From positions 303,202 through 367,201 of the forward strand of contig NZ_JAICDG010000008.1 in assembly GCF_022751215.1 (NCBI RefSeq): a DNA stretch of 64,000 bases, given 5' to 3'. Every line of letters starts with the position of its first letter. The first letter of the stretch is position 1. This DNA is from Actinomadura terrae. Lineage in GTDB: Bacteria; Actinomycetota; Actinomycetes; Streptosporangiales; Streptosporangiaceae. This document shows, one piece after another, positions 47,490 through 55,905 of this stretch. The notes under the pieces are model-generated. The model saw only the letters and a list, made by a program, of their open reading frames with translations, was not told the origin of the DNA and made no database searches. The position numbers were made by a program, and so were the translations under genes.

Positions 47490-49640
47490 GTGTTCTGGAC
47501 CACTTTGATCATTGGGCTCGCCGGTACGGCGGTCGCGCTGGCGCTGGCCGGACGGCGCGTGCTGTTCCTCTACGCGATCGCACGGAGCGGCCAGCCCGAC
47601 CCCGAGCGGGTGCTCCAGGTCAGGCGCGACCCGAAGACCGACCTGGAGGACCAGGTCACCGAGGTCTTCGGCCAGCGCAAACTGCTCAAATGGACCGTCG
47701 CCGGGATCGCCCACGCCGCGGTCATGTGGGCGTTCATCCTGTTGATCACCGTCTACCTGGAGGCGGCCGTCGCGCTGCTGTTCGGGCTGGACAAGCACAT
47801 CCCCGGCCTCCAGACCTGGGGGCCGATCGGCTTCGTCCAGGACACGATCGCGCTCGCCTGCGCCGCCGGCCTGCTCACCTTCACCGCGATCCGGATCAAG
47901 AACTCGCCCCAGCGCATCGGACGCGACTCCCGCTTCAAGGGCTCGCACCTGAGCGGCGCCTGGATCACGCTGTTCATGATCTTCAACGTGATCTGGACGA
48001 TGTTCTTCTTCCGGGGCGTCGAGTGGGCCAACGGCAACCTCGACTACGGCAAGGGCGCGTACTTCTCCTACGCCGTCGGGCACCTGTTCGACGGGATGAG
48101 CCACGACACCCTCGAAGTGCTGGAGTCCGTCGGCCTGCTGCTGCACATCGCGGTCGCGCTGGTGTTCCTGGTGTTCGTCGTCAACTCCAAGCATCTGCAC
48201 ATCTTCCTGGCGCCGCTGAACGTCATGTTCAAGCGCCGCCCGGACGGCCTCGGCGCCGCCCAGCCGATGATGTCGGGCGGCAAGCCGCTCGACTTCGAGG
48301 AGGCCGACCCCGACGAGGACGTCTTCGGCCGAGGCAAGATCGAGGACTTCACCTGGAAGGGCTTCCTCGACATGGCGACCTGCACCGAGTGCGGCCGCTG
48401 CCAGTCGCAGTGCCCCGCCTGGAACACCGGCAAGCCGCTGTCGCCCAAGATGGTCATCCTCGACCTGCGCGACCACGCCCTCGCCAAGGCGCCCTACTTC
48501 ACCGCGTCCGAGGAGGCGCGGGAGAAGTTCACCGACGAGCAGAAGCTCGAAATGCAGGTCGACAGGGAACTCGTCGGCGAGAACGGCGTCATCCACCCCG
48601 ACGTCCTGTGGTCGTGCACCAACTGCGGCGCCTGCGTCGAGCAGTGCCCGGTGGACATCGAGCACATCGACCACATCCTCGACATGCGCCGCTTCCAGGT
48701 CATGATCGAGTCTTCGTTCCCGTCCGAGGCGGGGGTGATGCTGAAGAACCTGGAGAACAAGGGCAACCCATGGGGCATGTCCGAGACGAAGCGTCTCGAC
48801 TGGGTCGGGGAACTCGACTTCGAGGTCGAGGTCGTCGACGAGAAACTCCCCGAGGACACCGAATACCTGTTCTGGGTCGGCTGCGCCGGCGCCCTTGAGG
48901 ACCGCGCCAAGAAGACCACCAAGGCCGTCGCCGAGCTGCTGCACATCGCGGGCGTGAAGTTCGCCGTCCTCGGCCCGATGGAGGCCTGCACCGGCGACCC
49001 GGCGCGCCGTCTCGGCATGGAGTTCGTCTTCCAGATGCTCGGCCAGCAGAACGTCGAGACGCTGAACGAAGCGGGCGCCAAGAAGATCGTCGCGACCTGC
49101 CCGCACTGCTTCAACACCCTTGCCAACGAATACCCGCAGCTCGGCGGGAACTACGAGGTCGTCCACCACACCCAGTTGCTCGCGCACCTCGTCGAGGAGG
49201 GCAAGCTCACCCCGGTCACCCCGATCGAGGAGAACATCACCTACCACGACCCCTGCTTCCTCGGCCGCCACAACAAGGTCTACAAGCAGCCGCGCGACAT
49301 CATGGCCACCGTCCCCGGCGTCCGGACGCAGGAGATGCACCGCCACAAGGACCGCGGATTCTGCTGCGGCGCCGGCGGCGCGCGCATGTGGATGGAGGAG
49401 CGGATCGGCAAGCGCATCAACACCGAGCGCGTGGACGAGGCGCTGGAAACAAATCCCGACACCGTCTCCACCGCCTGCCCGTTCTGCCTCGTCATGCTGG
49501 GCGACGCCATCAACGAGAAGAAGAACTCCGGCGAGGCCAAGGAGTCGCTGGAGGTCGTGGACGTCTCGCAGCTCCTGATCCGCTCCATCAAGGGAGAGGG
49601 CGGTTCGGCGCCCGCGAAGGAGGCCGTCGCCGCGGAGTGA
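47490..49640 (+). CDS. Membrane Fe-S oxidoreductase (EtfD-like)
   Basis: The protein has 716 residues. The first 260 contain about six membrane segments of a NarI-like part with His residues for haem. Then come two [4Fe-4S] motifs (CTECGRCQSQCPAWN and CTNCGACVEQCPVDIEH) and two CCG-type domains (CPHCFNTLANEYP, CCGAGGARMWMEER, and ACPFCLVMLGDAI). This is the layout of mycobacterial EtfD, which passes electrons from electron-transfer flavoprotein to menaquinone during fatty-acid oxidation. The nearby thiolase and hydroxyacyl-CoA dehydrogenase support the role. Confidence 0.92.
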   Translation: MFWTTLIIGLAGTAVALALAGRRVLFLYAIARSGQPDPERVLQVRRDPKTDLEDQVTEVFGQRKLLKWTVAGIAHAAVMWAFILLITVYLEAAVALLFGLDKHIPGLQTWGPIGFVQDTIALACAAGLLTFTAIRIKNSPQRIGRDSRFKGSHLSGAWITLFMIFNVIWTMFFFRGVEWANGNLDYGKGAYFSYAVGHLFDGMSHDTLEVLESVGLLLHIAVALVFLVFVVNSKHLHIFLAPLNVMFKRRPDGLGAAQPMMSGGKPLDFEEADPDEDVFGRGKIEDFTWKGFLDMATCTECGRCQSQCPAWNTGKPLSPKMVILDLRDHALAKAPYFTASEEAREKFTDEQKLEMQVDRELVGENGVIHPDVLWSCTNCGACVEQCPVDIEHIDHILDMRRFQVMIESSFPSEAGVMLKNLENKGNPWGMSETKRLDWVGELDFEVEVVDEKLPEDTEYLFWVGCAGALEDRAKKTTKAVAELLHIAGVKFAVLGPMEACTGDPARRLGMEFVFQMLGQQNVETLNEAGAKKIVATCPHCFNTLANEYPQLGGNYEVVHHTQLLAHLVEEGKLTPVTPIEENITYHDPCFLGRHNKVYKQPRDIMATVPGVRTQEMHRHKDRGFCCGAGGARMWMEERIGKRINTERVDEALETNPDTVSTACPFCLVMLGDAINEKKNSGEAKESLEVVDVSQLLIRSIKGEGGSAPAKEAVAAE

Positions 49641-49733
49641 CGCTTGGGGGCTCCGGGGCCTCCGGGGCTCCCGGGGCTCTCGCGTTCGCATGGCCTTGGA
49701 TTAACGCGGGGGTCAAGCGACCCATAGCGGTCC

Positions 49734-50534
49734 ATGATGCTCGGAAGGCCGCCGAACTGGTATGACCAGGAGATGGCCGTCCTCGTGTCCCTCCTGGCGT
49801 TCCTGATGACGCTCATCGGCGGTCTCGCGGCGATGCGCGTCCGGGACCACCGGCACCTCGTCCTCGGGCTCGCGGGCGGGCTGATGCTCGGCGTCGTCGC
49901 GTTCGACCTGATCCCCGAGTCGCTGGAGATGACCCACGACCGGCCGTTCGGCGTCCCCGCGCCGATGATCGGCTTCGCGTGCGGGTTCCTGCTGCTCCAC
50001 GTGGTGGAGCAGGCCGTGGCGATCCACCGGGGCCACGAGGGCGAGTACGCGCCGCACGACCACCCCGGCGGCCACGCGCACGGCCCCGGCGCCGGTGAGG
50101 GCCGGGCCGGGCTGCTGGCCGCGTGCGCGCTCGTCGGGCACAGTCTGGTGGACGGCCTCAGCATCGGCCTCGGCTTCCAGTCCGGGCTGGAGACCGGCGC
50201 GTTCGTCGCGCTCGCCGTGATCACGCACGACTTCGCGGACGGGTTCAACACCTTCACCGCCGCGTCCCTGAACCGCGACGACCACCGTCCCGCCCTGCTG
50301 ATGCTGGTCGCCGACGCCGCCGCGCCCATCGTCGGGGCCGCGCTCACGCTGCTGGTCTCGGTGCCGGACGCGGTGCTCGGCCCCTATCTCGGGGTGTTCG
50401 CGGGCGTCCTGCTCTATCTCGCCGCCGCCGAAATCCTCCCCGAGGCGCACAGCGGGCACCCGCGCGTGATGACGCTCTGCGCCACCGGAATCGGCCTGCT
50501 CGCGGTCGTCTTCAGCGTGGGCGTAGCGGGCTGA
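49734..50534 (+). CDS. ZIP-family metal transporter
   Basis: This 266-residue membrane protein has about eight hydrophobic segments. A His-rich loop (HEGEYAPHDHPGGHAHGPG) separates segments 3 and 4, and HSLVDGLSIGLGF and ITHDFADGFNTF carry the metal-binding His/Asp of the ZIP family. It imports or exports divalent metal, probably zinc. The start is uncertain: 49734, 49737 and 49773 are in frame, and none has a good ribosome site. Confidence 0.85.
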   Translation: MMLGRPPNWYDQEMAVLVSLLAFLMTLIGGLAAMRVRDHRHLVLGLAGGLMLGVVAFDLIPESLEMTHDRPFGVPAPMIGFACGFLLLHVVEQAVAIHRGHEGEYAPHDHPGGHAHGPGAGEGRAGLLAACALVGHSLVDGLSIGLGFQSGLETGAFVALAVITHDFADGFNTFTAASLNRDDHRPALLMLVADAAAPIVGAALTLLVSVPDAVLGPYLGVFAGVLLYLAAAEILPEAHSGHPRVMTLCATGIGLLAVVFSVGVAG

Positions 50535-50554
50535 AAATTTTCCGTGAATGGCAG

Positions 50555-50584
50555 AGGGCCGTCCGGAGTAACCCGGACGGCCCT
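50555..50584. terminator. Bidirectional terminator
   Basis: AGGGCCGTCCGG and CCGGACGGCCCT form a perfect 12-bp stem with a 6-nt loop, followed by TCT. It lies between convergent genes (ends 50534 and 50621) and can serve both. Confidence 0.85.
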
Positions 50585-50620
50585 TCTGTCACCACCTGTT
50601 CGGAACGTTCCGAACGAGGG

Positions 50621-51499
50621 TCAGCCCGTCATGGACTGAGCGAAGCTCGGGTTCGCCTTCAGCCATTCCGTGACGGCCTGGTCCGGCTGGCCCTTGTACT
50701 TGTTCTCGATGAGGTCCTCAAGCGAGCCGAGCTGCTTGTCGTCCATCCGGAACTTCTTCAGCCAGCCCGCGACTTCCGGCTTGTCGTCGCTGAAGTCCTT
50801 GCGCGCGACGGTGTTGATGCCGTCCGGCTGGCCCATCGCGCCCTTCGGATCAGTGAGGTCGCGGACGGGGAACTTCGAGTACGCCCAGTGCGGCCGCCAG
50901 AGCGTGACGATGATGTCCTTCTTGGCGTCGGTGGCCTTCTTCAACTCGGTGAGCATCGCCGCCGTCGAGGACGTCGTGACCTTGTACTCGTCCTTCAACC
51001 CGTACGCGGGCAGCATCTTCTCCTGCGACACCCGGTACAGGCCCGAGCTCTTCTCGATACCGACGATCTTGCCGCCGTACTGGCCGCCCTTGCCCTTCAG
51101 GTCGTCGAGCGACTTCAGCGGCGAGTAGTTCGGCACCGCGATCGTCAGCGGCGCCTTGTCGTACCAGACGCCGAGCTTCTCCAGCTTCTTCCCGTACTGC
51201 TTCCAGTAGTCCTCGTGGGTGCCGGGAAGCCAGGAGTCGATGAACAGATCGACGTCGCCCTTCGCCATTCCCGTGTAAAGCGGCCCGGTGTCGAGGGTCT
51301 TGACGTCGGCCTTGTAGCCCTTGTCGGTCAGCAGGCGCTTCCACAGCGCCGTGGCGGCCTCGCCCTCGGCCCAGCCGGAGACCACGCCGATCGTGACCTT
51401 CTTGTCGTCCTTCTTGTCACCGGAGTCGCACGCGGCGGCCCCGATTCCCATGGCGAGCGTCACCGCCGCGATGGTCAGTCCCTTGAACGTAAAGCGCAT
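50621..51499 (-). CDS. Glycine betaine/proline-type ABC substrate-binding lipoprotein
   Basis: This 292-residue lipoprotein has a signal ending GIGAAACDSG (lipobox with Cys24), followed by a ProX/OpuAC-like domain: IGVVSGWAEGEAATALWK, GDVDLFIDSWLPGTHEDYW, WRPHWAYSKF. The Trp/Tyr-rich segments build the aromatic cage for quaternary amines. The start at 51499 has a GAAGGGAAGGG site. It is the third gene of an operon with permease and ATPase. Confidence 0.92.
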   Translation of the reverse strand: MRFTFKGLTIAAVTLAMGIGAAACDSGDKKDDKKVTIGVVSGWAEGEAATALWKRLLTDKGYKADVKTLDTGPLYTGMAKGDVDLFIDSWLPGTHEDYWKQYGKKLEKLGVWYDKAPLTIAVPNYSPLKSLDDLKGKGGQYGGKIVGIEKSSGLYRVSQEKMLPAYGLKDEYKVTTSSTAAMLTELKKATDAKKDIIVTLWRPHWAYSKFPVRDLTDPKGAMGQPDGINTVARKDFSDDKPEVAGWLKKFRMDDKQLGSLEDLIENKYKGQPDQAVTEWLKANPSFAQSMTG

Positions 51500-51593
51500 A
51501 CCCTTCCCTTCTTCGTCCTGCACAGTGAAAGCCGACCTGAGAGCAGCGGTCGAAAGACGACCGGCGGTCAGCGGATGTTCGACCGGGGAGCGG

Positions 51594-52454
51594 TCAGAAG
51601 ATGTTCGCCATGGCGCGCGACACGGTCGTGCGGTCGCCGAGCGCCCCGGTGATGCGGTCCAGGAAGATCGCCAGGACCACCACGGCGACACCGCCCTCGA
51701 AGCCCTTGGCGACGTCCACCCGGTTGATGCCCTCCAGCACCTCGCCGCCGAGCCCGCCCGCGCCGACCATGCCCGCGATCACCACCATCGACAGCGACAG
51801 CATGATCAGCTGGTTCACGCCCGCCATGATCGACGGCATCGCCAGCGGGATCTGGATTCGGGTCAGAATCCGCCCCGGCGGCGTCCCGAACGCCTCGCCC
51901 GCCTCGACCATCTCCGGGTCCACACCGCGGATGCCGAGCTCGGTCAGCCGGACGCCCGGCGGCAGCGAGAAGATCACCGTCGCGACCACGCCCGGCACCA
52001 CGCCGATGCTGAAGAAGAAGATCGCCGGGATCAGGTACACGAACGCCGGCATCGTCTGCATCAGGTCGAGAACGGGCCGGACCACCCGGCTCACCACGTC
52101 GTTGCGCGCCGCCGCGATCCCCACCGGGATCGACACCAGCACCGACACGACCGCCGACACCAGCACCAGCGCCAGCGAGTCCATCGCCGGCTCCCACAGC
52201 TCCATGCTCTCGATCAGGCCGAACCCGAGCAGCGTGAACAACCCGAGCTTCCACCCGCGCAGGAACAGCGCGAGCAGCGCCAGCACCACGGTCAGCACCA
52301 GCGGCGGAAGCACGGTGAGCACGTCCGTCAGCCCGTCGACGGTCGTCTCGATCGCCGAGCCGATCCCGTCGAACAGCCACCCGAGGTTGTCGGTGCACCA
52401 GGTGACCGCATCGTCGAACCACTCGCCCACCGGCACCCGGGGAAGATCACTCAT
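51594..52454 (-). CDS. Glycine betaine ABC transporter permease
   Basis: This 286-residue permease of the ProW/OpuAB type has about seven hydrophobic segments and the EAA loop around EAGEAFGTPPGRILTRIQIPLAMPSIMAG. It overlaps the ATPase gene by 8 nt. Osmoprotectant uptake is the expected role. It is followed after 94 nt by the binding-protein gene. Confidence 0.93.
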   Translation of the reverse strand: MSDLPRVPVGEWFDDAVTWCTDNLGWLFDGIGSAIETTVDGLTDVLTVLPPLVLTVVLALLALFLRGWKLGLFTLLGFGLIESMELWEPAMDSLALVLVSAVVSVLVSIPVGIAAARNDVVSRVVRPVLDLMQTMPAFVYLIPAIFFFSIGVVPGVVATVIFSLPPGVRLTELGIRGVDPEMVEAGEAFGTPPGRILTRIQIPLAMPSIMAGVNQLIMLSLSMVVIAGMVGAGGLGGEVLEGINRVDVAKGFEGGVAVVVLAIFLDRITGALGDRTTVSRAMANIF

Positions 52455-53670
52455 CGTCGCCCACCTTTGTCAGCACCGGCCTGGCCTCCGAGTTGATCGC
52501 GCCGAGCGCCGCCAGCAGCGTCACCCGGGGGATCACGCCGAGCAGCGTCCCGTCCGCGTCCGCGACCGGCACCGGCAGGTCGCTCTCCGCGCACCGCGCG
52601 AACAGGTCGGCGACCGGCGTGTCCGGCGCGACGGGCAGCAGGTCCTCGGGGTCGAGCAGGCTCTCCAGCGACTGGACGCCGTCCTGCACCGCGTCCGTGA
52701 TCGCGACCGCCTTGACCTTGCCGATCAGCTTGCGGTCGCGCCCGACCACGAACGCCGCGCCGGTCTGGTGCTCGCGCATCGTCCGCAGCGCCGTCCGCGG
52801 CCCGGTGTTCGCCGGGACGGTGACCAGCGGCTTCTCCATGACCGAGGCCGCCGTCAGCACTTTGGTACGGTCCACATCCGCGACGAACTGGGCGACATAG
52901 TCGTTCGCCGGGTCCGTGAGGATCTCCTCGGCCGTCCCGATCTGCACGATCCGGCCCTCCCGCATCACCGCGATCCGGTCCCCGATGCGCATGGCCTCGT
53001 TCAGATCATGGGTGATGAAGACGATCGTCTTCCCGAACCGTCCCTGAAGGTCGAGCAGCAGATCCTGGACCTCGCGCCGGATCAGCGGGTCCAGGGCGCT
53101 GAACGCCTCGTCCATCAAAATGATGTCGGTCCCCGCCGCCAGCGCCCGCGCGAGCCCCACCCGCTGCCGCATGCCACCGGACAACTGACCAGGGAGTTTG
53201 TCCTCCCACCCCTCCAGCCCGACCAGCCCCAGGAACTCCCGGGCGGTGCGCTCTCGTTCCTCCCTGGGAACGCCGCGCACCTCCAGCCCGTACGCGGCGT
53301 TGGCCAGAACCGACCGGTGGGGGAACAACGCGAAGTGCTGGAAGACCATGCTGATCTTGTCCTGCCGTAGCGCCCGCAGCGCCTTGGGGGACAGCTTGGC
53401 GATGTCCTGCCCGTCGATCTCCACGGACCCGTCCGACACGTCCAGCAGCCCGTTCAGCATCCGGATCAACGTCGACTTGCCGGACCCCGACAGGCCCATG
53501 ACCACGAAGATCTCGCCCTGCTCGACCTCGAAGGTGGCGTCCACGACGGCGGGGGTGACGCCCAGCGCCCGGACGTCCTCCGGCGTCGCACCCGCCCTGA
53601 TTTTTCGCTGCGCCTCGGCCGCCTTACGGCCGAAGAGCTTGGTGACGCTTCGCGCGCGGAGTATGGACAC
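52447..53670 (-). CDS. Glycine betaine ABC transporter ATP-binding protein
   Basis: This 407-residue protein of the ProV/OpuAA type has an N-terminal extension, Walker A GLSGSGKSTLI, the signature LSGGMRQRVGLARAL, Walker B DIILMDEAFSALD and the H-loop FITHDLNEAM. Two CBS domains follow in the C-terminal third, which sense ionic strength in OpuA. The start chosen is the GTG at 53670 after AAAGGAG; 53691 is in frame and possible. Confidence 0.93.
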   Translation of the reverse strand: MSILRARSVTKLFGRKAAEAQRKIRAGATPEDVRALGVTPAVVDATFEVEQGEIFVVMGLSGSGKSTLIRMLNGLLDVSDGSVEIDGQDIAKLSPKALRALRQDKISMVFQHFALFPHRSVLANAAYGLEVRGVPREERERTAREFLGLVGLEGWEDKLPGQLSGGMRQRVGLARALAAGTDIILMDEAFSALDPLIRREVQDLLLDLQGRFGKTIVFITHDLNEAMRIGDRIAVMREGRIVQIGTAEEILTDPANDYVAQFVADVDRTKVLTAASVMEKPLVTVPANTGPRTALRTMREHQTGAAFVVGRDRKLIGKVKAVAITDAVQDGVQSLESLLDPEDLLPVAPDTPVADLFARCAESDLPVPVADADGTLLGVIPRVTLLAALGAINSEARPVLTKVGDDE

Positions 53671-53824
53671 GATCTCCTTTCGTGTTCCCACGTCCGGGGT
53701 GAGAACGGGTTCACGCCCGGACGGGACTCAACTCACGTAAAGAAGATGCCAACCGGACGCCAAAGCTATGCGTCGGTCGAAACTACCCGTCTCGCGAAGA
53801 TGTTTCATCTTTTGGTGATCCCGG

Positions 53825-54400
53825 TCACACGCTGGTGCGATGGAAGTTCAGGTACGACCGCGACGGCGTCGGCCCCCGCTGATCCTGGTACCGCGACCCG
53901 TACTTCTCCGACCCGTACGGGTACTCCGCCGGCGAACTCGTCCGGAACAGGCACATCTGCCCGATCTTCATCCCCGGCCACAGCTTGATCGGCAGCGTCG
54001 CCACATTCGACAGCTCCAACGTCACATGCCCGGTGAACCCCGGATCGATCCACCCGGCCGTCGAATGCGTCAGCAGCCCGAGCCGCCCCAGCGAACTCTT
54101 CCCCTCCAGCCGCGCCGCGAGATCGTCCGGCAGCGCGAACACCTCGTACGTCGACGCGAGCACGAACTCCCCGGGATGCAACACGAACGCCTCGTCCGCC
54201 TCCACCTCCACGAGCCGCGTCAGATCCCTCTGCTCGACGGCCGGGTCGATGTGCGGATACTTGTGGTTCTCGAACACCCTGAAGTACCGGTCCAGCCGCA
54301 CGTCCACACTGGACGGCTGAACCATGCCCGGCTCATACGGGTCGATCTTCACCCGTCCGGACTCGATCTCGAACCTGATGTCACGATCGGAGAGCAGCAC
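53825..54400 (-). CDS. dcd: dCTP deaminase
   Basis: This 191-residue enzyme has LLSDRDIRFEIESGRVKIDPYEP, VQPSSVDVRLDRYFRVF, the catalytic region LEGKSSLGRLGLLTHSTAGWIDPGFTGHVTLELSN, and the closing YQDQRGPTPSRSYLNFH. It is the usual actinobacterial form, which may also hydrolyse dUTP. The likely start is the GTG at 54400, giving the canonical LLSD after the first residue; TTG at 54406 is an alternative. Confidence 0.93.
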   Translation of the reverse strand: MLLSDRDIRFEIESGRVKIDPYEPGMVQPSSVDVRLDRYFRVFENHKYPHIDPAVEQRDLTRLVEVEADEAFVLHPGEFVLASTYEVFALPDDLAARLEGKSSLGRLGLLTHSTAGWIDPGFTGHVTLELSNVATLPIKLWPGMKIGQMCLFRTSSPAEYPYGSEKYGSRYQDQRGPTPSRSYLNFHRTSV

Positions 54401-54488
54401 CTCCAAAAGCTACCGCCCCCACCCACCACACGCGCACACCGCCGATCCGGTACGATGTCCGAACGGCGGCGGCCCCCCAACCGCCCAC

Positions 54489-54559
54489 GCGGGTGTAGTT
54501 CAATGGCAGAACTTCAGCTTCCCAAGCTGACAGCGCGGGTTCGATTCCCGTCACCCGCT
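54489..54559 (+). tRNA. tRNA-Gly (anticodon CCC)
   Basis: Acceptor GCGGGTG/CACCCGC, D arm GTTC...GAAC, anticodon stem TCAGC/GCTGA with loop TTCCCAA (anticodon CCC), and T arm with GGTTCGATTCC. The CCA end is not encoded. Its 3' half is the left attachment site of a genomic island. Confidence 0.95.
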
Positions 54560-54561
54560 CC
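54519..54561 (+). repeat. attL-like 43-bp repeat (3' half of tRNA-Gly)
   Basis: Identical over 43 bp to 58541-58583. It begins in the anticodon loop and runs through the 3' end, as do the core sites of tyrosine integrases that use tRNA genes. Confidence 0.9.
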
Positions 54562-54567
54562 CACGCG

Positions 54568-54608
54568 AAGGCCCAGGCCAGGGACATGATCCCCGAACCT
54601 GGGCCTTG
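54568..54608 (+). terminator. Hairpin after the tRNA
   Basis: AAGGCCCA-GG pairs with CC-T-TGGGCCTT across a 20-nt loop, starting 9 nt after the tRNA. A plausible tRNA terminator. Confidence 0.5.
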
Positions 54609-54636
54609 ATCGTTTCTACCGCTGTCAGCGGCGGGC

Positions 54637-54655
54637 CATTAGCGTGCCATTAGGC
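54637..54655 (+). repeat. Arm-type site candidate near attL
   Basis: CCATTAGCGTGCCATTAGG contains two partial copies of ATTAG and shares TTAGCGTGC with 58442-58450 on the same strand. The rest of 54656-54903 shows no credible gene. Confidence 0.4.
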
Positions 54656-54903
54656 CACGGGTATCAGCGCCCCGGCCGCGCCGTCATCGCCCTGGTCGTG
54701 CTCGGCTTGGACGAGACGTCGCACGTCGGCGGCGAGGTGATCGGCGACCGCATCTCCTACCTCGAGCGCGGGCTGATCATCCGCAGAAGCATGATCGTCC
54801 AGTTCGGAGTGCTCACACGCGGATCGCTCATGCCCTGGCCGGAGCCGCGAGCCAGGCACGCCGGCGGCTGTCGGCGCCCACCACCGCCGGCGAGGGCTTC
54901 CCC

Positions 54904-55836
54904 CTAGAAGCCCCTAGCGACACGGAAGCCGATGTTGCCTGCGGAACTGTCGGGCGTATTGGACGACCTGGCCGCGACGCGATAGCGGTTGCAGTAGGAC
55001 GCGTGGCACATGTGCGAGCCACCGCGCATCACCCGTGTCGTGCCCTCGGGTGGACCTACCGGGTCCCTGCGCGGCCCGGTGCGGTGGAAATCGGCGCTGA
55101 ACCAGTCGGCGCACCACTCCCAGACGTTCCCGGCGACGTTATAGAGGCCGTAGCCGTTAGGACGGTAGGACTTCACCGGCGCCGTACCGAGATGACCGTC
55201 CTCGCCGGTGTTGAGATTCGGGAAGTCTCCCTGCCAGACATTGCACATGTGCCGTCCGCCCGGGGTCAGTTCGTCCCCCCAGGGGTAGCGGCGCTGTTCC
55301 AGCCCGCCTCGTGCGGCGTACTCCCATTCCGCCTCGGTGGGCAGCCGAGTGCCCGACCAGGCGCAGTACGCCTGTGCGTCGTTCCACGAGACGTGCACGA
55401 CCGGATGGTTCTGCCTGGAGGTAATGGACGAGCCAGGCCCCTCTGGCCGCTTCCAGAAGGCACCCGGTACGGCACGCCACCAAGGAGTCGCGTGAACAAC
55501 CTGGGAAGCGCGCGTGTTCTCCTCACTGAGAAAGCTCTCGAAAATGAAGGAGAACCCGAATCGCTCGGCCTCGGTAACATGGCCGGTGGCCTTGACGAAT
55601 GCGGCGAACTGGGTGTTGGTCACCGTGGTCGCCTCGATGCGGAAGGGGCTCAGGTCGATCTGCCGGACCGGTCCCTCTCCGTCGGCCCGATAGCCCTCCT
55701 CGTCGTCGGTGCCCATGAGGAAGGGGCCGCCGGAAAGCCGGATCATGTGCTTGTGGCGCGGCGTGGCCGACTGTGGGGTCGCGGTCGCCAGGGCGCCCGC
55801 CGGCTCGCGGCCGGGGGTGCAGCAAAGGTCGGACAT
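54904..55836 (-). CDS. Formylglycine-generating enzyme (sulfatase maturase)
   Basis: This 310-residue protein is FGE/SUMF1-like: GGPFLMGTDDEEGYRADGEGP, EATTVTNTQFAAFVKATGH, HPVVHVSWNDAQAYCAWSG, RLPTEAEWEYAARGG, VAGNVWEWCADWF, and the active-site segment RGGSHMCHASYCNRYR with the two catalytic Cys. It converts the Cys of CxPxR sulfatases to formylglycine using oxygen and copper. The target sulfatase is the next gene upstream, 69 nt away on the same strand. All active-site residues are kept. Confidence 0.96.
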   Translation of the reverse strand: MSDLCCTPGREPAGALATATPQSATPRHKHMIRLSGGPFLMGTDDEEGYRADGEGPVRQIDLSPFRIEATTVTNTQFAAFVKATGHVTEAERFGFSFIFESFLSEENTRASQVVHATPWWRAVPGAFWKRPEGPGSSITSRQNHPVVHVSWNDAQAYCAWSGTRLPTEAEWEYAARGGLEQRRYPWGDELTPGGRHMCNVWQGDFPNLNTGEDGHLGTAPVKSYRPNGYGLYNVAGNVWEWCADWFSADFHRTGPRRDPVGPPEGTTRVMRGGSHMCHASYCNRYRVAARSSNTPDSSAGNIGFRVARGF

Positions 55837-55905
55837 GGGTTCTCTCCGCTCGGCCAGGTGACCGCGGCCCGCCCGCGGACGCGGGCCGCGATCCTGGCTG
55901 TGTGG

